Below, piece by piece: positions 1-7,498 of a stretch of DNA of 64,000 nucleotides. The first letter of the stretch is position 1; every line of letters starts with the position of its first letter. The position numbers and the translations under genes are program-made. Below the pieces are notes generated by a model. It ran no database searches, was not told the DNA's origin, and saw only the letters and a program-made list of their open reading frames with translations. Where the stretch lies: assembly GCA_022764165.1 (NCBI GenBank), contig JALERM010000045.1:25552-89551 (forward strand), given 5' to 3'. The DNA comes from Eubacterium sp. (GTDB lineage Bacteria > Bacillota > Clostridia > Lachnospirales > Lachnospiraceae).

Positions 1-1032
1 GTTTTATACGGTCTAATGTTAGACCGTATGAGCCTTAGTATCAAAAACCGCTGGTTTGACGAGGAAGATCGGGTATATATTATCTTTACCGTTGAGGAGG
101 TTATGGAACTGCTTGGATGCGGCAGGCAAAAGGCGGTTAAGAATATTGCGGAGCTTGACACAGAAAAGGGAATCGGCCTGATTGAAAAGAAGCGGCTAGG
201 TTTGGGAAAACCGAATGTAATCTATGTAAAAAATTTTATGATTACGGATTGTCCGGAACCGGAGCGTGAGGAGGAACATGAGGAAGTACATAGGGAAGAA
301 CAGCCGGAAAACTCCGCAAATTCACAGAAGTATGAAAATCAAACTTCAAGAAGTATGAATAACGGATTTCAAGAAGTTCCCGAATCAAATTTCCAGAAGT
401 ATGAAAATCAAACTTCAGGAAGTATGAAAAGCGAATTTCAAGAAGTTCCCGAATCAGACTTCAAGAGTTATGAAAATCAGACTTCAGGAAGTATGAAAAA
501 CGAACCTCAAGAAGTTCCAAAATCAAACTGTAATAATACTGATATTAATAAGACTGATTATAACGATACTGATTACAGTTATACAGAATTTAACAAGACT
601 GATATAAGTGAGACTGAGACTATCTTATCTGATCGAATCCAATCAGGGGATGCTGGTACTGCTTTGGGAAGAAAAGATGTGATTGAAAAAATGAACGCAT
701 ACCGGGAACTTATTCGGGAGCGCATTGAGTATTCCTATCATTCAGCGGAAGATGTAGATGAACTTGTAGAACTGATGGTAGAGGTTATGATGATGCCAGA
801 TGACAGCACGATAAGGATTGCGGGAGTGGACAAACCTGTGGCACTTGTAAAGAATAGGTTTATGAAAATGACATATTCGCATATTGAGTATGTATTGTTC
901 TGCCTGCACAGAAATACAACCAAAGTGGGAAATATCAAAGCGTATCTGTTGACAACGCTTTATAATGCGTCAATGACGATAAATAGCTACTATCAGGCGG
1001 AAGTAAATCATGATTTGTACGGAGGTGGATGA
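1..1032 (+). CDS. RepA_N-family replication initiator, 5' end cut off
   Basis: The protein matches the RepA_N type initiators of Firmicute plasmids and Tn1549-like elements. The reading frame is open to base 1, and the upstream codons read VLYGL before MLDRMSLSIKNRW, which is the family's usual run, so the ATG at 16 is internal and the true start lies before the window. The first 75 residues form the winged-helix DNA-binding domain. A low-complexity linker follows with three 23-residue repeats (YENQTSGSM) and a TD-rich run, then a C-terminal DUF6017-like domain from about residue 220. It would bind the origin to start replication of the circular form. It overlaps no gene; the next gene starts two bases after its stop. 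Confidence is high on family, moderate on the C-terminal domain name. Confidence 0.9.
   Translation, partial: VLYGLMLDRMSLSIKNRWFDEEDRVYIIFTVEEVMELLGCGRQKAVKNIAELDTEKGIGLIEKKRLGLGKPNVIYVKNFMITDCPEPEREEEHEEVHREEQPENSANSQKYENQTSRSMNNGFQEVPESNFQKYENQTSGSMKSEFQEVPESDFKSYENQTSGSMKNEPQEVPKSNCNNTDINKTDYNDTDYSYTEFNKTDISETETILSDRIQSGDAGTALGRKDVIEKMNAYRELIRERIEYSYHSAEDVDELVELMVEVMMMPDDSTIRIAGVDKPVALVKNRFMKMTYSHIEYVLFCLHRNTTKVGNIKAYLLTTLYNASMTINSYYQAEVNHDLYGGG
325..531 (+). repeat. Three 69-bp tandem repeats inside rep gene (iteron candidates)
   Basis: The run TATGAAAATC recurs at 331, 400 and 469, exactly 69 bp apart. Each unit holds the short inverted repeat ACTTC-AA/GG-GAAGT and a second TTCAAGAAGTTCC or similar. 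The units stay in frame. In RepA_N plasmids such as pAD1 the origin is known to lie in repeats inside the rep gene, so these are candidate initiator-binding sites; that role is inference. Confidence 0.85.
538..627 (+). repeat. Six degenerate 15-bp tandem repeats in rep gene
   Basis: Units starting ACTGAT, ACAGAA or ACTGAG follow each other every 15 bp from 538 (ACTGATATTAATAAG and variants), encoding NKTDY-like pentapeptides. The stretch is AT-rich and sits directly after the 69-bp repeats, as expected of a DNA-unwinding element beside iterons, although it could simply be a flexible protein linker. Confidence 0.7.
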
Positions 1033-1033
1033 A

Positions 1034-1375
1034 ATGAGAATCAGTGAGTTTTTGGGAAAAGTGATATTTCCGGTGGGAGCGGCGATATTTTTAGCCGCAT
1101 TGTTTTATCCTGTGTGTGTGGATAATGGAGTATGTGATTATTTAAAATTGTGGATATTAACAGGCATCCCATTTGGTGTGCATCGGATGTTCGTATGGGT
1201 GATTCCAAAAGGTTTTGATATTGGAGGAACCATAGGAGTTTTAGTCATGAATCTATTGGCGGGCGGTGTAATAGGGGGTGTAATCCTGATCTGGCGTCTG
1301 GTGCTGGCGGCATTTTATCTTATAAAAGGCATTGGTTCGGGTATCCTCTGGCTGGCAGGAAAACGTGCTGTGTGA
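1034..1375 (+). CDS. Small membrane protein, DUF6050-like
   Basis: A 113-residue protein whose start is the ATG at 1034, 6 nt after GGAGGTGG. I prefer it to the upstream in-frame codon at 1010, which lies inside the rep gene. It has about three hydrophobic segments (residues 8-24, 38-55, 65-90). The run DNGVCDYLKLW then GIPFGVHRMF is typical of a family I recall as DUF6050, found next to the initiator in Tn1549-like elements. Its function is unknown. The gene is probably co-transcribed with rep and is closed by a hairpin terminator at 1437. Confidence 0.7.
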   Translation: MRISEFLGKVIFPVGAAIFLAALFYPVCVDNGVCDYLKLWILTGIPFGVHRMFVWVIPKGFDIGGTIGVLVMNLLAGGVIGGVILIWRLVLAAFYLIKGIGSGILWLAGKRAV

Positions 1376-1436
1376 TAGGAACAGTGGCTTTACAGGGGAA
1401 TAAGTGGAGACAGAGAAATGAATAGAGGTTCATAGA

Positions 1437-1467
1437 AGCAGCTAGAGTCATATTTAGCTGCTTTTTT
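1437..1467 (+). terminator. Rho-independent terminator
   Basis: AGCAGCTA and TAGCTGCT form a perfect 8-bp stem around a 10-nt loop, followed by a run of five further T. It ends the rep/DUF6050 transcript. Confidence 0.85.
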
Positions 1468-1485
1468 CTGCCTGTTTGGAGGAAA

Positions 1486-1510
1486 ACTTTACGACACGAT
1501 GTCGCAAAGT
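1486..1510. promoter_or_regulatory. 25-bp palindrome, copy 1
   Basis: Arms ACTTTACGACA and TGTCGCAAAGT (one mismatch) around a 3-nt centre. The identical 25 bp recurs at 20075-20099, and a perfect version is at 63609-63633. Here it lies 36 bp before the TTG start of the XRE gene, the usual place for an autoregulatory operator. No binding protein can be proven from sequence. Confidence 0.8.
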
Positions 1511-1545
1511 TCTAAAAAGAAAATTTCATGGAAGGAGGTGCCGTA

Positions 1546-1902
1546 TTGGGGAACCGTGCTGTGTCGCAGGGGTTGATTGAGTTAGGGGAACGTATCAGGA
1601 AACGCAGGCAGGAAGTCCATTTATCACAAGAAGCCTTTGCGGAGAAAGCCGGTATCAGTGTCAATACGGTTAGCCGGGTTGAGGGAGGGCAAACGGCGAT
1701 GTCCATTGAAATTTTTAAGAAGATGGTTGAAATATTGGAGGTTGATGCGGATGAGCTGCTAGGGAAGTGTCCGAAAGAAAAAGAAAAAAAAAAATACGAT
1801 ACATTAGTCAGGCGGATTCAGCAGTTAAAAGAAAATGAGCAGAAGATTGTGCTGCAGACAATGGAAGTCCTGATTGATGGGATAAATAAATTCCACAAAT
1901 AA
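1546..1902 (+). CDS. XRE-family transcriptional regulator
   Basis: A 118-residue protein with an HTH_3 domain at about residues 8-62 (LSQEAFAEKAGISVNTVSR) and a helical C-terminal tail rich in K and E. The start is taken as TTG at 1546, because GGAGGTG ends 5 nt before it; the ATG at 1528 has no ribosome site and would put that Shine-Dalgarno inside the gene. It probably controls element genes, and the 25-bp palindrome just upstream is a candidate site for it. Any repressor of helix-turn-helix type would fit; which promoters it controls is not visible. Confidence 0.8.
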   Translation: MGNRAVSQGLIELGERIRKRRQEVHLSQEAFAEKAGISVNTVSRVEGGQTAMSIEIFKKMVEILEVDADELLGKCPKEKEKKKYDTLVRRIQQLKENEQKIVLQTMEVLIDGINKFHK

Positions 1903-2017
1903 GGGGTGTGGACAGATAAATCTCCCCATATTTGCCGAGGGAAAAAAGAAGGTTAGTTGTTAAACTGGATATAGAAAGCGGCTGAAAACACAGGAGCCGG
2001 AAAGGAGGGATGTTGTT

Positions 2018-2170
2018 GTGACGAGGGAAGAAAGTCTGGCTTACCGGAAAAACTGCCCATATGACGCAATGGGAGATTATTCGGTTTTCTTTGCGGAAGA
2101 TAAGCAGAAAAAGGAGAATAAAGAAACAGGACTTTCCCAAACGGATATTTCGGGCAAACAAATAAAGTGA
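2018..2170 (+). CDS. Small conserved-looking hypothetical protein (50 aa)
   Basis: GTG start at 2018, with AAAGGAGGG ending 8 nt before it, gives a 50-residue soluble peptide (begins VTREESLAYRKN, contains CPYDAMGDYSVFF) ending at TGA 2170. It is absent from the ORF track because of length. The good ribosome site and compact, non-repetitive composition argue that it is real. Small proteins of this kind occur between the XRE gene and the sigma-like genes in related elements. Function unknown. Confidence 0.6.
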   Translation: MTREESLAYRKNCPYDAMGDYSVFFAEDKQKKENKETGLSQTDISGKQIK

Positions 2171-2187
2171 GTTTTATGAATAGAATC

Positions 2188-2283
2188 TGTCACAGGCAGT
2201 AAAAGGAGTTTCAGGCTCCCGTTAAAAAAAACGGGTGAGCCGGGAGCCATTTTTTACTGCCTTTTTGTTGGATTCCTGTGACA
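2188..2283 (+). promoter_or_regulatory. Long three-part inverted repeat (possible attenuator)
   Basis: Three nested arms pair in order: TGTCACAGG (2188) with CCTGTGACA (2275), GGCAGTAAAA with TTTTACTGCC, and GGCTCCCG with CGGGAGCC. It lies between the 50-aa gene and the sigma-like gene at 2331. The inner stem followed by ATTTTTT resembles a terminator, so attenuation of the downstream sigma genes is the simplest reading; an origin-type structure is an alternative. Confidence 0.65.
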
Positions 2284-2330
2284 GCGTACTTTCGGGCCAC
2301 CCGGAGCCTAATGGCAGAAGGGTGGTCTTT

Positions 2331-2996
2331 ATGCTGACATTGCAGGAAGTAAAACAAATGGTAGAGATTCCAAAGGAGGGAAATAAAGTACCGACAGAAA
2401 AACAATTAAGGAATACCGGAACTGCTGTTATAAGCAGACGATTAGATAAGAATACGGAGATCAGAGTATACCGGAGTGGATATGCGGTGTATTACCTTGA
2501 TAAATATAAGACCGTATTTTCTATCCATAGTTGCGGTGATTATTTCTATCAGTCAGACGGCAATATCCTTTGTATAGAAGAAGCCTTTTTTAACAGACAG
2601 GAGTGGTATTTGCGCCTGATATTAGAGGGAGAAGATCGGGTAATCAATAACCGTGAAGCGTGGGAGCGTGAGAAGAATATCTCTTACAGTGACATACCGG
2701 AGACAGGGGGATTAATGGCTGATAATGGGAAATCTCCGGTAGAACAGTTGATCTGGATAGAAAACTTTGAAGAAATGATGATTCTTTTGACAGAGCGGCA
2801 ACGTCTGATTGTCAGACAGTTCTTCTTTCTCCAGAAAACACAAAAGGAGATCGCACAGGAGCTTGGTATTGCTCCGCCAGTAGTATCACGGACAATTAAA
2901 AGTGCAGTACGGCGAATACGCAGACGGCAGCCGGAATTTTCCCAAACCACTAATAGAATACAAGTAGGGAAAGGGGGAGTTTTCCATGCGTGGTAA
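2331..2996 (+). CDS. Sigma-70 region 4-like regulator
   Basis: A 221-residue protein starting at ATG 2331 (GAAGGGTGG upstream); the 32 upstream codons in the track overlap the hairpin and lack a ribosome site. The C-terminal part (about 145-205) carries an HTH of sigma region 4 type: TERQRLIVRQFFFLQKTQKE then IAQELGIAPPVVSRTIKSAVRRIRR. No region 2 is seen, so it is unlikely to work as a full sigma factor. Related elements carry this gene beside a second such protein, and here the two overlap by 11 bp, so they are probably co-expressed and act together. Confidence 0.75.
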   Translation: MLTLQEVKQMVEIPKEGNKVPTEKQLRNTGTAVISRRLDKNTEIRVYRSGYAVYYLDKYKTVFSIHSCGDYFYQSDGNILCIEEAFFNRQEWYLRLILEGEDRVINNREAWEREKNISYSDIPETGGLMADNGKSPVEQLIWIENFEEMMILLTERQRLIVRQFFFLQKTQKEIAQELGIAPPVVSRTIKSAVRRIRRRQPEFSQTTNRIQVGKGGVFHAW

Positions 2997-3432
2997 GAAA
3001 CCAAAGGAGAGAAAGAGTTATGTGCTGCGTATGGGAGATGGTACGCTTGTGGAAGTAACCAGGGAGGTTTATCTGGAGTGGTATCAATCAAGGCGCAGAG
3101 AGCGGTATCAAAAGGAGAGAAATCAAAAGTATGGCGTATGCAGCCTGAACGAATTGGAGGAAAGGGGAGATTCCTTCATACCCGTGACAGACAGCCTTGA
3201 GGAAACAGCGATTAAGAAGTTGTATATTGAGAAACTTCGGAAGGTTCTGGATGAACTGCCGGAAGCGGATGTTTATCTAATGTATCTACTGTTTTTTGAG
3301 GAAGTGACAGTGAAAGAGGCGGCGCAACTTTGTGGCTGCAGCAGGAAAACGATTGAAAACAGGCGTAAGCGGATTCTAAAGGAATTAAACTGTAAAATGC
3401 AGGAATTGGGAATTGTGGGCGGGTGTTTTTAA
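2986..3432 (+). CDS. Second sigma-70 region 4-like regulator
   Basis: A 148-residue protein; ATG 2986 follows AAAGGGGGAG and overlaps the end of the previous gene by 11 bp. Residues 70-140 form a region 4-type HTH (LDELPEADVYLMYLLFFEE, VKEAAQLCGCSRKTIENRRK). The N-terminus is basic and contains a YLEWYQSRRRE segment typical of these element-borne sigma-like proteins. It probably controls element gene expression with its neighbour. The 297 bp after it hold no gene beyond a 7-codon reading frame at 3600 and the leader of the ECF operon. Confidence 0.75.
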   Translation: MRGKKPKERKSYVLRMGDGTLVEVTREVYLEWYQSRRRERYQKERNQKYGVCSLNELEERGDSFIPVTDSLEETAIKKLYIEKLRKVLDELPEADVYLMYLLFFEEVTVKEAAQLCGCSRKTIENRRKRILKELNCKMQELGIVGGCF

Positions 3433-3729
3433 AGTTAATTCAATGCAGTGGACAGTGTTGATTTTCTGATGCTTCCGGGTTGTTTTTCAAGTGATAGTAG
3501 GAATTAAGAAAGGTTTTATTTTGACTTTTGGGAAAAAGAAAGATGTTATATTTTATACCTTTTCATAAAAACAAACGTGTGAAAAAGGGGAATTTACTGA
3601 TGGATATTCTTTGTGTAAAATAGGATTGAAAATTTTTTTAAAAACTTAAATCCTTTTGAGGGGTTCAGTTGTATATAAAGTGTAAGACGTTTCACAGAGA
3701 GGCGGTGACATAACATCGAAGACTTTATT

Positions 3730-4260
3730 TTGATTAAAAAGATACAAGCTGGTGATACAGAAGCTTTTGATACGCTAGTCCGTAAATATTACCGATCCAT
3801 CTATCAGTTTTGTTATCGCCGCTTAAATGGAGATGCAGATACTGCAGCCGACATTACGCAGGATGTTTTTTTGAAATTATTGGAGAATATCCAGGCGGTT
3901 CGTATGTTGGGAAAGTTTCAAAATTACCTACTTACGATTGCAGTTAATACCTGTAACAATTATTTCAAAAAAGAAAAACCTTATGTAGATTTAGAAACTT
4001 TGGAAATTGTTGATGAGGCAGATAGTTCTTTAGAAAAAGTAATACGGAGGGAAAGTCAAAATGCCGTTAGAAGGGCAATCACTGAATTGCCTGATTATCA
4101 AAAAGAGGTCATTATATTGCGTTTTTATTACGACCTTAAAATAAAAGAAATTGCAACTATTACAAATGCGAGTGTTCCTACAGTTAAGTCCCGGTTACAG
4201 CAAGGTCTGAAGAAGTTGCAACGATATTTGGCTGATTTTAAAGGAGGCAATAATATATGA
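3730..4260 (+). CDS. ECF-type RNA polymerase sigma factor
   Basis: A 176-residue protein with both ECF domains: region 2 at about 5-70 (FDTLVRKYYRSIYQFCYRRL, ADITQDVFLKLLENI) and region 4 at about 110-165 (LPDYQKEVIILRFYYDLKIK). It directs polymerase to a regulon, probably the following ABC genes. The track starts at TTG 3730, 22 nt after the ribosome site GAGGCGGTG. The codons just before (AAC ATC GAA GAC TTT ATT) read NIEDFI, resembling the usual start of such proteins, so initiation at the non-standard ATC 3715 is possible. Its stop overlaps the next ATG (ATGA), indicating translational coupling to a putative anti-sigma-like membrane protein. Confidence 0.85.
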   Translation: MIKKIQAGDTEAFDTLVRKYYRSIYQFCYRRLNGDADTAADITQDVFLKLLENIQAVRMLGKFQNYLLTIAVNTCNNYFKKEKPYVDLETLEIVDEADSSLEKVIRRESQNAVRRAITELPDYQKEVIILRFYYDLKIKEIATITNASVPTVKSRLQQGLKKLQRYLADFKGGNNI

Positions 4261-5030
4261 GCAAAAAAATGGACGATTTGCAGCAATGGATACAGGATTA
4301 TGATGTTCCAGAAGCACCTGAAAATAGAATGGAAAAGTTAATTTCTATGGGGCAAAGCTACATGGAAGGTCCTGAGTTTAATAAGAACTCTCTGCGAAAT
4401 GTTTTCTTGAGCCAGTTACAATATCTTCCATTTTCTTTTTGGACTGTCCAGGTAGGATTCCTTATGGCAGTGATAGCGGCAGTTTGCCTATTAGGACATT
4501 TTAAGGTTCAGCTTTATTATCCGCTCACTGTTTTGGCAATTACGATTCCTTTTATTGTGCTGTTAGGGGTAAGACAGATTTCCAAAAGTAATACTTATGG
4601 TATGTGGGAGATTGAACAGTCAAGTAGGTGTCAATTAGTAAAATTGGTGGCTTGCCGGATGATGATTGTTGGATTGTTTGACTTGTTTTTCGTAACAGGT
4701 ATATTGGTTCTAATGAGTTATTATTATCAACAACCCATCATCGGAATGATTTTGTACGGAATAGTTCCCCTTAATATATCCTGTGCCAGTTATCTGGTCA
4801 CGATTACAAAAGGAGAAAAATCGGAAGAGTCCTATCACTTGATCGCTTGTATGGTATGCCTTATGATTGCGTTTTCATTTATTTTAAGGCAACAGATTTT
4901 GTTTGAAGTTTCAATGATCTGGATGTGGGCTGTGTTTTATGTATCATCCATTATCTTTTTAGGAAAAGCAATTCAGAAATATTTGAAATATGAAAAAATG
5001 ATTGGAGAGTTGACATGGAACTTACAATAA
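4257..5030 (+). CDS. Six-TM membrane protein of ECF/ABC operon (possible anti-sigma)
   Basis: A 257-residue protein with about 60 soluble N-terminal residues, then six hydrophobic segments (roughly 63-82, 88-106, 130-152, 156-178, 190-207, 214-235). I do not recognise a named family. It is translationally coupled to the ECF sigma gene (ATGA overlap) and overlaps the ABC ATPase gene by 16 bp, so it belongs to a four-gene operon. The soluble N-terminus next to a coupled sigma factor would suit a membrane anti-sigma or sensor; that is inference. Confidence 0.65.
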   Translation: MSKKMDDLQQWIQDYDVPEAPENRMEKLISMGQSYMEGPEFNKNSLRNVFLSQLQYLPFSFWTVQVGFLMAVIAAVCLLGHFKVQLYYPLTVLAITIPFIVLLGVRQISKSNTYGMWEIEQSSRCQLVKLVACRMMIVGLFDLFFVTGILVLMSYYYQQPIIGMILYGIVPLNISCASYLVTITKGEKSEESYHLIACMVCLMIAFSFILRQQILFEVSMIWMWAVFYVSSIIFLGKAIQKYLKYEKMIGELTWNLQ

Positions 5031-5914
5031 AAGATCTCACAAAAGAATATGGAAGTAAAAAAGCCGTTTGCAATTTCAATGTTACATTAACCGATGGTGT
5101 ATATGGCTTATTAGGAGCAAACGGAGCAGGCAAAACAACATTAATGCGTATGTTATGCGATGTCCAGACCGAGACCAAAGGCGCTATTTTATTGAATGGG
5201 AAAAATATTCATGATCTGGGTGAACAGTACCGTAATGTTTTAGGATATTTACCGCAGCACTTTGGATATTACCCTAATTTTACCGCATATAAATTTCTTA
5301 TGTATATTGCGGCGGTCAAAGGCTTGCCGCATAAAAAGGCACATAATCGTACGTTGGAATTGTTAAAAGAAGTGGACCTACTGGAACAGAAAAATGAAAA
5401 AATCAAGAATTTTTCCGGTGGAATGAAACAGCGATTAGGGATTGCACAGGCCCTTTTGAATAATCCTAAAATTTTGATCCTGGACGAGCCTACAGCGGGG
5501 CTTGATCCAAAAGAACGTGTACGATTTAGGAACCTAATTAGTGCATTAGCAGAAGATCGGATTGTGATTTTATCAACTCATATCGTATCGGATGTTGAAT
5601 ATATCGCGAAAGAAATCCTGATTATGAAAAAAGGAAAATTGGTTCATCAAGGAGCACCGGAGGAAATACTGATGCCAATCGAAAACTATGTATGGGAGTG
5701 TGAAGTTTCACATAAGGAAGCAGGAAGATTGGAAATGGAATATATTACAGCAAATCTCAGGCATAGTAATGGTGCAGAGAGACTACGGATTATTTCAGAG
5801 AAAAAACCTTGCGAAAGTGCATGGAATGTAGAACCGACACTGGAAGATTTGTATTTGTATTATTTTGCGGAGGAATCAGAACATGAAGGATATGATAAAA
5901 GCAGAAAGAACTAA
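5015..5914 (+). CDS. ABC transporter ATP-binding protein
   Basis: A 299-residue ATPase of the BcrA/CcmA drug- or peptide-exporter class. Walker A GANGAGKTT (about residue 34), signature FSGGMKQRLGIAQ (about 134), Walker B ILILDEPTAGLDP (about 155) and the switch histidine in LSTHIVSD are all present, so it should be active. The last 75 residues are an accessory domain. It overlaps the upstream membrane gene by 16 bp and the permease gene by 32 bp. Together with the permease it would export or extract a hydrophobic compound or peptide; the substrate is not visible. The operon is headed by an ECF sigma gene. Confidence 0.9.
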   Translation: MELTIKDLTKEYGSKKAVCNFNVTLTDGVYGLLGANGAGKTTLMRMLCDVQTETKGAILLNGKNIHDLGEQYRNVLGYLPQHFGYYPNFTAYKFLMYIAAVKGLPHKKAHNRTLELLKEVDLLEQKNEKIKNFSGGMKQRLGIAQALLNNPKILILDEPTAGLDPKERVRFRNLISALAEDRIVILSTHIVSDVEYIAKEILIMKKGKLVHQGAPEEILMPIENYVWECEVSHKEAGRLEMEYITANLRHSNGAERLRIISEKKPCESAWNVEPTLEDLYLYYFAEESEHEGYDKSRKN

Positions 5915-6989
5915 AATTATGTTAAGAAAACCGACAAAGATTTTGTTTATTGCCGGGGTTATTCTTACATTGGCCTACTTCTTCTTTTTACAGTTTAATT
6001 ATGCTTCAGTATATTATGATTATGATACAGGTAAGATGAGCACAGTAAGCGGTTTTGCAGCTGTGGAACAGAGAAAAGAAATTGCTGGTCTTTTTGAAGG
6101 AGAATTGACACAAGATACTTTGGAGAGAATACAACAGAAACTGAATGAGGCTGAAAATGCCACAAAGGGCAGGGATGAAAATTCTGTATTTTCTGCCACA
6201 CATGTTTATCGTGATCAGGCGGCTATTTTGGAATATGTAATGAATCCGGATGGAAGTTTGAAAGAACTTCAAGCTGCATATCCAAACAGTAAATCTGTTA
6301 TTTTAGGCTATTGTGACGGATGGGATCTTATGCTGTCAGGAATGGGTGGAGTTTTAAGCCTACTCATGTGCCTGTTAGTAGTGATTGCTTTATCTCCGGT
6401 TTTTGCAGAAGAATATTCCAGCCATACAGATAGCGTGATTTGTGCAGCACGTTATGGGAAAACAAAGTTAGTAACTGCAAAAGTAATTGCCTCACTGGAA
6501 ACAGTAGTCGGAATGTATATTGTTTATCTTTTCCTTTATGCTGTTCTTTATGGTGGATTTTATGGATTTGATGGGTGGAATGTGAGCATCCAGTCATCTT
6601 TGCATTACGCTTCATCGACCTATGCAATTACATTCTTACAGATGTTTTTAATTTCTGTAGCATTAAATATATTAGGGATTATAGCTTTAACAGTGATTAC
6701 GTTATTCTTGTCTGCAAAGATGGGAAGCCCGGTTTCGGCATTAATTATTTCATGTGTTGTATCTTTCCTGCCTGTACTGTTCGATTTTACAGATAGTATA
6801 CCGATTTTGCAAAAAATGCAGGAGATTTGCCCGATTTTCATGCTTCATATCAATGGGGTATTTGCAGCAATGAAAACCTATGCGGGGATTATACAGCCGA
6901 TTATTATGATTGTATTTAATTTAGGGATTGGTGTGGTGTTTTATGTATTAATAAAAAAGACATTTAAAAGACATCAAGTAATCGCATAA
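5883..6989 (+). CDS. ABC-2 type permease
   Basis: A 368-residue membrane protein, partner of the ATPase before it. ATG 5883 is preceded by GCGGAGGAA; the track start at 5865 has no ribosome site. One TM segment near residue 22 is followed by about 115 extracytoplasmic residues (38-150), then five further TM segments to the C-terminus. This layout is that of ABC-2 exporters with a large first outside loop. It is the last gene of the ECF operon. Downstream come a degenerate winged-helix fragment and a terminator at 7267. Confidence 0.85.
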   Translation: MKDMIKAERTKIMLRKPTKILFIAGVILTLAYFFFLQFNYASVYYDYDTGKMSTVSGFAAVEQRKEIAGLFEGELTQDTLERIQQKLNEAENATKGRDENSVFSATHVYRDQAAILEYVMNPDGSLKELQAAYPNSKSVILGYCDGWDLMLSGMGGVLSLLMCLLVVIALSPVFAEEYSSHTDSVICAARYGKTKLVTAKVIASLETVVGMYIVYLFLYAVLYGGFYGFDGWNVSIQSSLHYASSTYAITFLQMFLISVALNILGIIALTVITLFLSAKMGSPVSALIISCVVSFLPVLFDFTDSIPILQKMQEICPIFMLHINGVFAAMKTYAGIIQPIIMIVFNLGIGVVFYVLIKKTFKRHQVIA

Positions 6990-7091
6990 TCATGCAAGGT
7001 AGGTGGTATTTATAGAAAGAATAATGGTAATGGCTTTTTCTGATTCAGAGAAACACATTATGAATAAAGTCCTTGCAGCAGTAGAAAATAG

Positions 7092-7262
7092 GTCAACAAT
7101 GAGTGGGTATTCTCGAAAGAACAAAAATATGGGGCTGTGTGGAAAGAGTCTGGTAATAGGTGTGGAGTAATAATGACAATCATGATAAGCCAGATTAGGA
7201 AAAAATTGGGTGTTGCGTATATACGGACCGTGATAGGTAGTGGATACAAGTTTGATTTATAA
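7092..7262 (+). pseudogene. Remnant of OmpR-type winged-helix regulator
   Basis: Reading 7092-7262 in frame gives VNNEWVFSKEQKYGAVWKES, then ISQIRKKLGVAYIRTVIGSG and YKFDL-stop. This is the C-terminal half of an OmpR/PhoB effector domain, like the ends of the intact genes at 10205, 57781 and 60618. The frame is closed by TAG just upstream and the DNA before it shows no receiver or first helix, so this is a decayed fragment. It lies directly before a strong terminator. Confidence 0.75.
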
Positions 7263-7266
7263 AAGA

Positions 7267-7310
7267 AGCAGCAGAGGTAGTTTTATTGTTGAGCCACCTC
7301 TGCTGCTTTT
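7267..7310 (+). terminator. Rho-independent terminator
   Basis: AGCAGCAGAGGT pairs perfectly over 12 bp with ACCTCTGCTGCT, followed by TTT. It closes the ECF/ABC operon and its winged-helix remnant. Confidence 0.85.
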
Positions 7311-7319
7311 GGCACTTAG

Positions 7320-7348
7320 TTGAGAAAGATGTAAATTTGCGATATAAT
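7320..7348 (+). promoter_or_regulatory. Sigma-A promoter for XRE/ABC cassette
   Basis: TTGAGA (7320-7325), 17 nt, then TATAAT (7343-7348). It lies about 150 bp upstream of the GTG start of the XRE gene at 7499, directly after the terminator, and is the likely promoter of the XRE/ABC/permease genes. Confidence 0.75.
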
Positions 7349-7498
7349 GGTAGGCACGATTCAACAGTAATACATAGAAAATTATAAAAAATAGCAATAG
7401 ACATCTGTGTCGGGTGAAAGAAATAGCGCATTTCTCGCTTTATGTCGTGTTCTTTTACCCAAAGAGAAGGTAGTCTGTTTTTGAAAGGAGGAACGATT

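Noticed and set aside
3600-3623. Seven-codon frame after AAAAGGGGAATT upstream of the ECF gene
   Set aside because: Could be a leader peptide, but no attenuator structure follows and chance is likely.
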